DNA of 64,000 nucleotides from Lachnospiraceae bacterium (GTDB taxonomy: Bacteria; Bacillota; Clostridia; Lachnospirales; Lachnospiraceae). The stretch spans positions 1 to 64,000 of the forward strand of contig JALESO010000043.1 in the NCBI GenBank assembly GCA_022781925.1, read 5' to 3'. A program made the position numbers and the translations under genes. Position 1 is the stretch's first letter; every line of letters starts with the position of its first letter. Positions 50,361 through 59,521 of the stretch are shown piece after piece. Under the pieces are notes generated by a model. It ran no database searches. It was given only the letters and a program-made list of their open reading frames with translations, and had not been told where the DNA came from.

Positions 50361-51890
50361 ATGAAGCAGATGAGTGAAAAAGAAGTATTACAGCATGCAG
50401 TAACAGAAGCGGAGAAAAAACAGGATGAGATTGCACGGGATCCATACAGACTGAAACTGCATCTGATGCCGCCGGTGGGCTGGATGAATGATCCGAACGG
50501 ATTGTGTCAGTTCCATGGAATCTACCATGTGTTTTATCAGTATTGTCCGGTGGATGCAGTCGGTTCCATGAAAGCTTGGGGACATTATACATCCGGGGAT
50601 CTGATCCACTGGAAACAGCTGGAAGCACCATTTTTGCCGGATCAGTCCTTTGACAAAGACGGCGTTTATTCCGGAAGTGCTTTTCTGGAAAATGATATGA
50701 TGTATCTGTATTATACCGGAAATGTGAAACAGGATGGCGACTATGATCTGGACTACAAAGGCCGGGAAGCCAATACCGTGCTTGTGACAAGTGCGGACGG
50801 TATGCATTTCTCAGAAAAAGAGCTGGTGATGACAAATGCGGATTATCCGGATGCTTATACCTGCCACATCCGTGATCCAAAGATCTGGAAAGAAAACGGT
50901 CGTTACCATATGGTACAGGGCGGCAGAAAAATGATCCATCCGGAAAATCCGGAAGAAAATTCAGCGCAGACAGATTATGGAACGGTACTGATCTTCGGTT
51001 CGGATGATCTGCATCACTGGAAATTTGAAAAAGATGTAACTGCGAAAGCACGGTTTGGCTATATGTGGGAATGTCCGGATTACTTCTATCTGAACGGACA
51101 GCCGGTGTTGTCTCTGTCACCACAGGGGCTGGAAGCACAGACGTATCAGTTCCAGAATATCTATCAGTCCGGATATTTCCTGCCGGAACGTTCACTCATT
51201 TCTGAAATGGAAAGTTCTAAGCCGGAAATGGCTGCTTCTGATGAAAATGAGAGTACAGAACATCGCATTATTGATGAAACAACATTCCGGGAATGGGATC
51301 ATGGATTTGATTTCTATGCACCGCAGACATTTGAGGATGAACAGGGACGTCGGATTCTGATTGGTTGGGCCGGAATCGGCGATGCGCCTTATGATAATGA
51401 GCCGACGGTGGAGAAAGGCTGGCAGCATGCACTGACACTTCCGAGAGAGCTGGTGTTACAGGATGGTGTGATATTACAGCAGCCATTAGAAGAATTAAAG
51501 CAGCTGCGTGGACAGGAGCAGAGTGTGAGCGGGAATGTTACATTGGAACAAAATGTGTTTGAACTGGAAACAGCTGCTTTCGAACAAAGCTGGTCAGTGA
51601 CGATTGCTGACGGATTAGAGCAATTTGCGCTGGTGTATGCAGATGGCATTCTGAGCCTGGATCTTTCTGAAAAAGCCGGTCGTGGACGTGGTACACGGCA
51701 GATTCAGATTCCGGATATTCACAGTTTGCGCATGATCGTAGATACTTCCATGATGGAAATCTATATTAATGATGGTGAAGCGGTACTGACTTCACGCTTC
51801 TATTTCCCGGATGATGCACGGAGCATTCAGCTGGATGGAATCCCGGGAGCAAGCCTCTGGTATTTGAAAGGACTGGAGATCACAAAATAA
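50361..51890 (+). CDS. Glycoside hydrolase family 32 (sucrose/fructan hydrolase)
   Basis: The 509-residue enzyme hydrolyses beta-fructosides. It has the five-bladed GH32 propeller with the nucleophile in GWMNDPNG (near residue 40), HIRDPKIW as the stabiliser site and WECPDYF with the acid/base Glu. A C-terminal beta-sandwich follows. No signal peptide is present, so it acts inside the cell on sucrose, sucrose 6-phosphate or short fructans. It has no clear promoter and no sugar transporter next to it. The fructose PTS at 7.6 kb could use its product. Confidence 0.93.
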   Translation: MKQMSEKEVLQHAVTEAEKKQDEIARDPYRLKLHLMPPVGWMNDPNGLCQFHGIYHVFYQYCPVDAVGSMKAWGHYTSGDLIHWKQLEAPFLPDQSFDKDGVYSGSAFLENDMMYLYYTGNVKQDGDYDLDYKGREANTVLVTSADGMHFSEKELVMTNADYPDAYTCHIRDPKIWKENGRYHMVQGGRKMIHPENPEENSAQTDYGTVLIFGSDDLHHWKFEKDVTAKARFGYMWECPDYFYLNGQPVLSLSPQGLEAQTYQFQNIYQSGYFLPERSLISEMESSKPEMAASDENESTEHRIIDETTFREWDHGFDFYAPQTFEDEQGRRILIGWAGIGDAPYDNEPTVEKGWQHALTLPRELVLQDGVILQQPLEELKQLRGQEQSVSGNVTLEQNVFELETAAFEQSWSVTIADGLEQFALVYADGILSLDLSEKAGRGRGTRQIQIPDIHSLRMIVDTSMMEIYINDGEAVLTSRFYFPDDARSIQLDGIPGASLWYLKGLEITK

Positions 51891-51922
51891 AGAATACAGC
51901 ATAGAGACTGTATGAAAAATAG

Positions 51923-51981
51923 AAAAGATATGGAAATCAGATGCAGAGAAAAAGAAATGCGGCAGATTTCCATATCTTTTT
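51923..51981 (+). terminator. GH32 gene terminator
   Basis: AAAAGATATGGAAATC (51923-51938) pairs with GATTTCCATATCTTTT (51965-51980), followed by a T-rich stretch. Confidence 0.88.
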
Positions 51982-52121
51982 GTTTTTCTATTAGATAACA
52001 GGCACTTTTTTCTGCTTAAACGGGCATGTGAAAGAAGTTTTTCCTCTGGTAAAATAAAAGTATATAAAATCTGACCGGAACATGAGTTTATATGATGAGA
52101 TACGAGAAAGGGGATGAGCCT

Positions 52122-55100
52122 ATGATAAAAAAATTTTTGAGTCTATTACTTGCGGTGTGCATGCTTGTATGTTTTGCACCAGTGGATGCATATGCCATTG
52201 TCGGAGCGGTCAATTCGGGATCCGGAGAGGTCACGGGAACCGCGCAAAGGAAAAAATACGCGGATTACAGAGTTTCATGGATTGAGAACGAACATATCCG
52301 ATTGTATTTTGTGGAACAGGTGGTGGGCAGGAAAAACTACATGGTTACGGTGCCTGCAAGAACGAAAGCATCTGCAAAAGAAGCTGTTCAGATGGTAAGA
52401 AAGGGTATCTATCAGAGTGCCTATTTTACTGCGAATGAGAAAGAAATATTATACGATACGAGGAATGTATCGGTTGCAGATGATGCCCTTACCGTGAGAT
52501 ATGAGTTTAAACCATGTACAAAAGTATCGTCAAGATATAATCGTGTCTATGAAGTTACGACTACATATCATATTGTCAAACTGGACGAAGGGACAACCGA
52601 TGGTTACACTTCTGCAGGGATGCTTACAGAAGATGATGCGGACAGCGGGAGAACGTATGGTATAAAGGCTGATATTGATGTCGGATATAAGAATAAAGAT
52701 TCGTTGGCTTATGGTGAAGATCTGAGACTGCAATTTTGTACGAAACTGAAGAATTTCAACAAAATGGGGCACGAAGCGGTTTCGAATGGGGCATCTGTGT
52801 ATATGAGCAATGCTGCCGGAGATTCTGATAGCGGCTATCAGCATTCGGAGAGTGCGGTGGTAGCAGATCTGCTGCATGTAAAAACATCCTTTGGCTGGAG
52901 ACATACTCCGAGTGGGGGATATGGAAGCTCCGGAGAAGGAATCACCGAACTTTTTACCAAGGGATATTCCTGGGCAAATCCGTTTGTGGCAACTTCATCG
53001 CTGTATACAGGTTATGTGACAGGACATGACGGAACCGGTGATTACAGAGATGTACTGCCGGAGTATTTTTCCGCAACAAAAGATGGGGATGTAACACTGG
53101 AGATCAATCTGGAGCTGATGGGAAAAGAGCGTGCAGATCAGCATAATAATATGCTTTGGGGATTCCGGGATCTCTATACAGAAAAAGATGAGACATTTAC
53201 ACCGAATGATACGATCACAGTGAGTCAGTCGGCTGGACATCTTGGTATTTATAAAAATGATGACGGTTATCAGGCAGTTCCGGCGGCCAGTGAAAGTGAA
53301 CTGGATACAAATGCGAAGATTTACGGAACAAAGATCGCAGCAATCCGAGGAAATTACCACGAAGAAAACGACCGTTATGTATTTTCAAACGGTGTGGCAG
53401 CACTGTCAAAATCAATCACTGCGGTCTGGACCGGTGCTGGTGGAAGTTTTTCCATTGGTAAGGATGGAAGTTTTGAGACATCAAATGTGAATTTGAATAC
53501 ACCATCCTTTAAATTTTATCAGCCAAAAGATGCCGCACAGAAGAATCTTGAGATTGAAGCTGGTGCTGATGGTCTGGTTGTGACGATGGATCCGGATTCG
53601 AATGCTGCAGTCATGACGACAAATATTCCGGGAACATCGATCAGTGTGGAAAAAGCCGTTGTGAAAGAGGATGGTGATATCAGTTTTGAGGGAAATGCGG
53701 AGTTTCAGATTTTCAGAGGCGCCGACTTTACCATGGAGAAGCTGGGATATGGTTTCCAGGATAAGGATTTCAAATTGAATGGTATCCGGGCAACCGGCAA
53801 AATTGATACAGCGGAAATGCTTGGTCTTGAGATGGCAAGTCTGGAAGGCGAGATTGATACATTCGAGTCAAAGTATCATTTCAGTATGGAGCTGAATGTG
53901 TTTGACCTTTTTGAGAGTGAGGCAGAACTTGAACTGGCAAGATACGAGCGGACAGGTACGCTTATGCCGAATAAACTTTATTTCTACGCGGGGTCAAGTG
54001 TTGCCAAGGTACCTCTTGTACCGCCAGTGGTAGTGGCAAATATTACCGGTGCCGGTGGTGGCTTTGACAATCTGGCAGATTCCTTTAACGGAAATTTCTT
54101 CGCGATTCCACCGTTAAATCTTTCCATTACAGGAAAAGGAGAGATTTTAAATACGCTGGAAGGAAAGGCAACTTATACCTTTGGTCCGGCTTACTTTGAG
54201 CTGGAAGGGGACGAGGTCAAGATCTTTAAGAAACTGAACCTGATTGATGATTTTACGATTGCGGAAGGTGTTCAGGGTGAGACGCGCAGTTATCAGGGCA
54301 CGAATTATACCGGTTTGAAAGCTTTTGGAAAAGCAAGTGTGCATGCGAGTGTTCCGGAGAACTCCAAGATCATTCGGGCTTCAGGAGATATTTCGGCAAG
54401 TGTATTCTCGGGGATGGATAGTTACAAGAATCCGACGAAAGTCCATGTCAATGCGGATCTGAATGGCGGTATTACCGGAAGTCTGCATGCGCCGGATAAC
54501 TGGCCGCTGATCGGTGGCTGGAAGGCTGCTTCTACCAGTTTTGACTTTTTCCTTGGTGCAAGTACAGTGGTATCTGTCAGGGGAACAAACTTTAATGGAG
54601 CAGTAAATTCTGCCTTTAAAAACTTCAGAGTTTATGGCGGAGTCAAGAAAGAATCAGACTGGAAGATTGGACGATATCGTGTGTGGTATATTTTCCCGGA
54701 AAATGATGCAGGTATTAAAGTCGCTTTATTCTGGAAAAAACTGCCGGAATGGAAGTGGGAGGATCATAAGCCAAGCGGATACAGCGCATCTGCAAATGAA
54801 GAAAATGCACTGGCGGTGATGGATGTAAATATGGATATGCTGGGTGCAAATGTAACATCTGATCAGGATACTGTACTGCTAAATGCAGAAAATACAAACA
54901 GTGCCTGCAGTAAAAATATTGAACTTACGGGAAATGAAGGACAGTCGTTATCCAAAGATGCTACGGTTGTTATGATGGTGACGCCTGAGGATGGCACAGA
55001 TATGCAGGCATTTGCAGAAAGTCTGACGGTTTCAAAAGATGGAAACAGTCTTGATCTGACATTGCCTTCCTATAATGCAGAGGGTGAAGCGACCAATGAA

Positions 55101-56003
55101 TCAGAAATCAATGTATTTGCGACAAAAAATGCAGCAGGAAAAGACTGTGTACTGGTTGGTCTGGGGAACAATGCATCCATCGGTGATCAGTGGACCGTTA
55201 CCAGTGATGTAGCAGCGTTCAATCTGAATCTGAATGCATCCATGCCATTTGACAGCTTATCTGTCAGATTGAACGGACAGAATCTCAGCGGAAAGGTAGC
55301 GTATCCGGATGCTGATGCAAACTATGTACTGGCAATGTATTTCGGCGAGGAGAGCGGTAAGACTCAGTATGCCATCGCATATCAGGATATTACGGATCCG
55401 TTCGACATTTCAGCAGTGATTCCGAATCAGGGAACCATGGTTTCCACCGGTGATTATTATGTGACAGCGAAGCTTTTGAGTAAGACAGAGATTGCCATTG
55501 AAAATGAGGATGGCAGTATGGAAAAAGATGAGGCACTTCTTCCGGTTGATACAGTGGCATTGGGGCAGGTACACTATAAGAATACCGCACAGCCGGATGC
55601 TCCGGCAGATGCAGGGATCAAACCGGCAGGAAATGAGGTTATGGAAGCATCCTGGAGTGAGGTGGCAAAAGCTGACGGTTACAGAGTAACCATTTATGAG
55701 GAAAAAGATGGAAATTTCACAGACTCCGGCAAGACTTACAGTTATGACGCAGAGGATATTAAAGCTTCTGAAATCAAGGGTGTTTCTTATGATGCCGATA
55801 CAGATACTTTTACCCTGGATATGGCTTTGACTGTAAAGGGGGATACGATAGACGAGAACCAGAAGGTATCTGGCAATACACAGACTTCAGAGCTGGAAGC
55901 AGGTAAAAATTATAAGATTGGTGTACAGGCCTACAATTATCTCACAGATGAGACCGGTGAAAAGATTGCAAATGCACAGGTTTACAGTGAAGAGACGAAG
56001 TAG
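52122..56003 (+). CDS. Large secreted surface protein, N-terminal part up to an in-frame TAG
   Basis: The start at 52122 gives a Sec signal peptide cleaved after AYA (residue 25) and 1293 residues before TAG at 56001-56003. I recognise no domain in the first 1100 residues, which are rich in beta-type sequence with many Asp/Gly/Thr. The last part, from about residue 1150 (PDAPADAGIKPAGNEVMEASWSEVAKADGYRVTI-like), resembles a fibronectin type III domain. The frame continues without a shift for another 478 codons after the TAG, so this and the next entry were one gene of about 1772 residues. As it stands, the product would be released without its C-terminal anchor unless the amber codon is read through. 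Confidence 0.85.
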   Translation: MIKKFLSLLLAVCMLVCFAPVDAYAIVGAVNSGSGEVTGTAQRKKYADYRVSWIENEHIRLYFVEQVVGRKNYMVTVPARTKASAKEAVQMVRKGIYQSAYFTANEKEILYDTRNVSVADDALTVRYEFKPCTKVSSRYNRVYEVTTTYHIVKLDEGTTDGYTSAGMLTEDDADSGRTYGIKADIDVGYKNKDSLAYGEDLRLQFCTKLKNFNKMGHEAVSNGASVYMSNAAGDSDSGYQHSESAVVADLLHVKTSFGWRHTPSGGYGSSGEGITELFTKGYSWANPFVATSSLYTGYVTGHDGTGDYRDVLPEYFSATKDGDVTLEINLELMGKERADQHNNMLWGFRDLYTEKDETFTPNDTITVSQSAGHLGIYKNDDGYQAVPAASESELDTNAKIYGTKIAAIRGNYHEENDRYVFSNGVAALSKSITAVWTGAGGSFSIGKDGSFETSNVNLNTPSFKFYQPKDAAQKNLEIEAGADGLVVTMDPDSNAAVMTTNIPGTSISVEKAVVKEDGDISFEGNAEFQIFRGADFTMEKLGYGFQDKDFKLNGIRATGKIDTAEMLGLEMASLEGEIDTFESKYHFSMELNVFDLFESEAELELARYERTGTLMPNKLYFYAGSSVAKVPLVPPVVVANITGAGGGFDNLADSFNGNFFAIPPLNLSITGKGEILNTLEGKATYTFGPAYFELEGDEVKIFKKLNLIDDFTIAEGVQGETRSYQGTNYTGLKAFGKASVHASVPENSKIIRASGDISASVFSGMDSYKNPTKVHVNADLNGGITGSLHAPDNWPLIGGWKAASTSFDFFLGASTVVSVRGTNFNGAVNSAFKNFRVYGGVKKESDWKIGRYRVWYIFPENDAGIKVALFWKKLPEWKWEDHKPSGYSASANEENALAVMDVNMDMLGANVTSDQDTVLLNAENTNSACSKNIELTGNEGQSLSKDATVVMMVTPEDGTDMQAFAESLTVSKDGNSLDLTLPSYNAEGEATNESEINVFATKNAAGKDCVLVGLGNNASIGDQWTVTSDVAAFNLNLNASMPFDSLSVRLNGQNLSGKVAYPDADANYVLAMYFGEESGKTQYAIAYQDITDPFDISAVIPNQGTMVSTGDYYVTAKLLSKTEIAIENEDGSMEKDEALLPVDTVALGQVHYKNTAQPDAPADAGIKPAGNEVMEASWSEVAKADGYRVTIYEEKDGNFTDSGKTYSYDAEDIKASEIKGVSYDADTDTFTLDMALTVKGDTIDENQKVSGNTQTSELEAGKNYKIGVQAYNYLTDETGEKIANAQVYSEETK

Positions 56004-56012
56004 AATGATGCC

Positions 56013-57440
56013 GTGTTACCGGAATATACACCGCTGACGCTGAAGGCAGAGCTGGAAACATCGAGGGGAAACGGCAATTATATATCTCATGCGGTCACCG
56101 AAGAACATGGTGTATTTTCCTGTACGGCAGGTGCCGGAAAAAATAACAGATGGTATCTGAGCGTGACAAATCAGGAAAATCAAAACGCATCCTATACACT
56201 GACAAGAATGGATACAGACCAGGTAATTGATGCAACATATAGTGGCTATTGGAACATTGATCATACCGATATGGAAGGCTCTGTGATGTTCCGGATAGAT
56301 GCGGCAGTGGACAAAGGAACTTATACGGATGTCACAACCAAATATCTGATGGTGGAAAAAGATGATACCGCGCCGATGCTCAGTTTGGATCAGACCATCG
56401 TATATGCGGATAAAGATACCGGAAATTATACGGTCACGGGTATCACGGAACCGGATGGAAAGGTGTGCCTGAATGACGAGGACTGGGATGGTAACTTAAA
56501 ACAGGTTGCAACTGCGGACGAAGATGGCAGATTTTCCTATACCGGCCAGCTTGACCTGACCTATAACCAGATGGTGCTGGATGAAGATGGAAATCCGATT
56601 TTTGATGAAAATGGTGATCCAGTGATCCAGACAGTTCGTACAGAGAACGGAATGAACCTGCTGCTTGTGGCAGAGGATGCAAACGGAAACCGGTCAGTGG
56701 CAGCATCTGTGATTATCACGCTGGAAGATCATGACTGGGAGGCAGATTATACAATAGATCAGGAACCAACCTGTGAGACAGAAGGTGAGAAATCGATCCA
56801 TTGTAAAACCTGTGATGCCGTAAAAAATGAGCAGACGTTACCGATGACGGAGCATGAGTTTGGAGAAAATGCGGTTTCCTATCTGTGGTCCGAGGATCAC
56901 AGCCAGTGCACAGCAACCGGTTCCTGCATTAAGTGCGAAAAGGAAATAACCGGCATTGGCAGTGTGACCAGCAGAATTACAAAAGAAGCAGGTTGTACGG
57001 AAGACGGGGAACGAACTTATACGGCAACGTTTGAGGAAAACTGCTTTGAGACACAGATCTGGACAGAAACACTTCCTGCATCAGGTCACAGTTGGGATAA
57101 AGGTGAGATCACGACACAGCCAACCAGTGAAAAAGAGGGCATCCGCACTTACACCTGTGAACGTTGTGGTGGAACAAGTACAGAGAGCATTGCCAAACTG
57201 ACGGAAGCGGAAGACACAACAGGAAATGCTGATAAAACGGCGAATAATGAAAATACAACAGGAAATGCTGATAAAACGACTGCCACAGAGAATGCGGCAG
57301 AGAATGTTGACCAGGCTGCTGCAACAGGTGGTGCAGTACGCACGGATGATGTCAGCCGGAATCTGTGGATTACACTGCTTCTTATTTCAGCTTGTGCCGG
57401 TTTGACAACCATTTGTTTGCGCAGACGAATGAAAAGATAA
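56013..57440 (+). CDS. C-terminal part of the surface protein after the in-frame TAG
   Basis: This 475-codon stretch is in the same frame as the gene before it. The first possible start is a GTG at 56013 with no good ribosome site, so it is better read as the tail of the interrupted gene. It holds an Ig-like region and then cysteine-paired modules (CETEGEKSIHCKTC, GSCIKCEKEITG, CTEDGERTYTA, GHSWDKGEITTQPTSEKEG, YTCERCGG) common in Clostridia surface proteins. A 13-residue linker repeat follows, then a membrane segment and RRRMKR. A sortase site in the usual place is replaced by VRTDD. Confidence 0.6.
   Translation: MLPEYTPLTLKAELETSRGNGNYISHAVTEEHGVFSCTAGAGKNNRWYLSVTNQENQNASYTLTRMDTDQVIDATYSGYWNIDHTDMEGSVMFRIDAAVDKGTYTDVTTKYLMVEKDDTAPMLSLDQTIVYADKDTGNYTVTGITEPDGKVCLNDEDWDGNLKQVATADEDGRFSYTGQLDLTYNQMVLDEDGNPIFDENGDPVIQTVRTENGMNLLLVAEDANGNRSVAASVIITLEDHDWEADYTIDQEPTCETEGEKSIHCKTCDAVKNEQTLPMTEHEFGENAVSYLWSEDHSQCTATGSCIKCEKEITGIGSVTSRITKEAGCTEDGERTYTATFEENCFETQIWTETLPASGHSWDKGEITTQPTSEKEGIRTYTCERCGGTSTESIAKLTEAEDTTGNADKTANNENTTGNADKTTATENAAENVDQAAATGGAVRTDDVSRNLWITLLLISACAGLTTICLRRRMKR
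57216..57278 (+). repeat. 39-bp tandem repeat coding a linker
   Basis: ACAACAGGAAATGCTGATAA and four further bases occur at 57216-57239 and 57255-57278, a period of 39 bases. They encode TTGNADKT twice in the Thr/Asn-rich stalk before the membrane anchor. Such repeats vary in number by slippage. Confidence 0.75.
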
Positions 57441-57528
57441 TAGTGGAATCCTTATGAAAAAGATAGCAGGGAAGGCGTCCGAGGGGCGTCTTTTCTGCGT
57501 GACAGGAAAGGAGAAACACGGTTTTTTC

Positions 57529-57557
57529 TTGATGTAAATACTGCCATATGTTAGGAT
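57529..57557 (+). promoter_or_regulatory. Possible promoter of the exo/endonuclease-phosphatase gene
   Basis: TTGATG (57529-57534), 17 bases, TAGGAT (57552-57557). A weak hairpin (AAGGCG/CGTCTT, 57472-57492) before it may end the surface-protein transcript. Confidence 0.4.
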
Positions 57558-57651
57558 ACAGTTATCAGAAAAAAGAGCGTGCAAAGAAGGATTCCGTACG
57601 GATAAATAAAGTAATAGTGTAACAAAAACACAGCGAGGAGGGGCAGAAGTC

Positions 57652-58710
57652 ATGTTAAAGGGGAAAAAGATTTTAAAAAGAATTGGAATTGTAGTGCTGT
57701 GCATTGTATTGTTTGTGGCAGCAATATTGATTTTTTATACGGTGCGGGAATACCGTCCGAAATCCATTGAATTTCTGGACACTGGAAGCGGTACAAAGAC
57801 ATTGTCCGAGGGATCGTCTTTTTCCGTGCTGACTTACAATACCGGTTATGCGGCATTGAGTAAAGATGAAGATTTCTTTATGGACGGTGGAAGCAAGGTG
57901 CGGCCGGACAGCAAAGATGTGGTGGAAACAAACCTTGCGGGGATTTCCGATATTTTGAAAACTCAGGCCGCGGACTTTTATTTTCTTCAGGAAGTGGACA
58001 TTGATGCAAAGCGTTCTTTCCATATCAATGAACGTGCGTATTACGAGGATGCGCTGAATATGAGCAGTATCTATGCCTGCAATTTCAAGTGTGATTTTGT
58101 GCCGTATCCAATCCCGCCGATTGGAAAAGTGGAAGCAGGACTGCTGACTATGACAGATTATCAGGTGGAGAGTGCAAAACGGATCAAACTGGCGGAATCC
58201 TTTTCCTGGCCGATCAAAACCTGTAATCTGAAACGCTGTATGCTGGAGACAAGGATTCCGATTGAAGGTACTGACAAAGAACTGGTGCTGATCAATTTTC
58301 ATCTGGAAGCATATGACAGTGGAGAAGGCAAGAAAATCCAGAGCCAGATGCTGGCAGAGAAGTTACAGGAAGAATATGAAGCCGGTAATTATGTCATCGC
58401 CGGTGGTGATTTCAACCAGACATTTGAAGGCGTGGATACCTATGAGATCCATGATACAGACAGCTGGGTGCCGGGAACAGTGAGCAAAGCAGATCTGCCG
58501 GATGGGTTTGATTTTGCGGTGGCGGATAATGTGCCAACCTGTCGTCTGCTGAACGGACCATACAGTGGAAATTATGAAGATTCTCAGGTGTATGTCATTG
58601 ACGGATTTATCGTGTCGGATAATCTGCAGGTGGATCAGGTGAAGGTGATCGATACCGATTTCGAGTATACGGATCATCAGCCGGTGGCTTTACGGGTGAC
58701 GATGCGTTGA
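57652..58710 (+). CDS. Membrane-anchored endonuclease/exonuclease/phosphatase-family protein
   Basis: The 352-residue protein has one N-terminal membrane helix (residues about 10-30), so the catalytic domain faces outward. The EEP fold motifs are in order: LTYNTGY, FLQEVD with metal-binding Glu, INFHLEAYD, AGGDFNQ and the final TDHQPV with the catalytic His. Family members include DNases, sphingomyelinases and inositol-phosphate phosphatases. The substrate here is unknown. The ribosome site is GAGGAGG. Confidence 0.88.
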   Translation: MLKGKKILKRIGIVVLCIVLFVAAILIFYTVREYRPKSIEFLDTGSGTKTLSEGSSFSVLTYNTGYAALSKDEDFFMDGGSKVRPDSKDVVETNLAGISDILKTQAADFYFLQEVDIDAKRSFHINERAYYEDALNMSSIYACNFKCDFVPYPIPPIGKVEAGLLTMTDYQVESAKRIKLAESFSWPIKTCNLKRCMLETRIPIEGTDKELVLINFHLEAYDSGEGKKIQSQMLAEKLQEEYEAGNYVIAGGDFNQTFEGVDTYEIHDTDSWVPGTVSKADLPDGFDFAVADNVPTCRLLNGPYSGNYEDSQVYVIDGFIVSDNLQVDQVKVIDTDFEYTDHQPVALRVTMR

Positions 58711-58754
58711 TTTCTTGTTTGTGGGGTTCTTGGCTAAAATTTAATTTTTAATAC

Positions 58755-58922
58755 GAAAACGAAGAATCCTGTCGGGACGCTAGACGTTCACTACCCTCGT
58801 TTTGCTTCGGTTTTATCGCGCTCGCTCTCACGCCTGAAAAAGAGGTCGTTCCCACTCGCGCAAAACTCGCAAAACTCAGTCGTGTCACTTAATCGCTGCC
58901 CCTGACAGGATTCTTCGTTTTC
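58755..58922. repeat. 19-bp perfect inverted repeat enclosing 130 bases
   Basis: GAAAACGAAGAATCCTGTC (58755-58773) and GACAGGATTCTTCGTTTTC (58904-58922) are exact complements. GGG/CCC extends the stem past a bulge. The loop is CG- and pyrimidine-rich with CTCGTTTTGC and GCAAAACTCG that can pair in part. There is no coding frame and no U-run. Confidence 0.7.
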
Positions 58923-59141
58923 TGTATTTACACAGTGAAATAGTTAGCCATTCACACGACGGCACTGCGTGCCACACATGCATATCAGTTATGAGACATC
59001 TTGTTGCATGTGCTGATTTACATCTTCATTTTTCTATAACAAGAGAATGATTTTCTTTGGGTAATAGTTGCTGGTAATATTGTCTGAATAGAATCCCATA
59101 ACTTATGCAGTAAAACGGAAGAAAATTGCAGTCATACGCCA

Positions 59142-59255
59142 CCCTTGATGAAAAAAGAACTGCTAAAAGTCTGTTACCGACGGCGAAGAACTCAAAAACA
59201 GTTCAAATTCCGTCGATGACAACAGTATAGCAGTTCTTTTTTTGCATTATCAAGG
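59142..59255. repeat. Long nested hairpin of 114 bases
   Basis: CCCTTGAT (59142-59149) pairs ATCAAGGG (59248-59255). Next inward AAAAAAGAACTGCT pairs AGCAGTTCTTTTTT, and further in CGACGG pairs CCGTCG. U- and A-runs lie inside the arms, so either strand could terminate. No adjacent gene needs it. Confidence 0.65.
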
Positions 59256-59326
59256 GCAAGCCGCATTGCGGTGGCTTAGCGTTTCACCTCTGGCTCAGAA
59301 TCTAAAAACAGTATCCAATCACTGTT

Positions 59327-59416
59327 ATGTTTTATAACGTAAATCTGCGTGCGCAACAAAGAGTTGAATTACTGGTAGATTATATGCGCGCGTGGCATAT
59401 CGGTGCCATCAAGTAA
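59327..59416 (+). pseudogene. 29-codon frame, possible gene remnant
   Basis: ATG at 59327 to TAA at 59414-59416. The translation contains VELLVDYMRAWHIGAIK, which looks like a helical protein C terminus. There is no ribosome site and no upstream open frame. Probably a decayed fragment; function unknown. Confidence 0.2.
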
Positions 59417-59418
59417 AT

Positions 59419-59499
59419 GGGCAAATCTGAAAGCAAAATCCAAGACAAGACGGTAGAAAATCATCCGTGTCTGTCTGGATTTCTGCTTCAGATTTGCCC
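59419..59499. repeat. Second-family core hairpin, copy 1
   Basis: GGGCAAATC (59419-59427) pairs GATTTGCCC (59491-59499) with further pairing inside. The core AAGACGGTAGAAAATCAT and CCGTGTCTG closely matches 61924-61951. It stands at the 3' end of the MATE gene, on the opposite strand to it if read with the core. Confidence 0.65.
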
Positions 59500-59521
59500 T
59501 TTACACAGATAAACAAGAATT

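Larger units (their letters stand above)
58711..59521. other. Gene-free stretch of about 810 bases with three large hairpins
   Basis: No convincing gene is present. The stretch holds the hairpins at 58755-58922, 59142-59255 and 59419-59499, a weak copy of the spacer repeat seen at 4063-4160 (58954-59030), and a 29-codon frame without a ribosome site (59327-59416). The density of long perfect stems suggests decayed small mobile elements or structured RNAs. Confidence 0.6.

Noticed and set aside
56001..56003. TAG as a pyrrolysine codon
   Set aside because: No methyltransferase context and no pyl genes are visible; the protein is a surface protein. A nonsense change is simpler.
56013..57440. 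Treating the downstream part of the surface protein as an independent gene with a GTG start
   Set aside because: It is in the same frame as the gene before it, begins 10 bases after its stop, lacks a proper ribosome site and signal peptide, and its content is a natural continuation.
58711..59521. A CRISPR array or insertion sequence in the gene-free stretch
   Set aside because: There are no regularly spaced direct repeats and no transposase frame on either strand; the structure is a set of separate hairpins.
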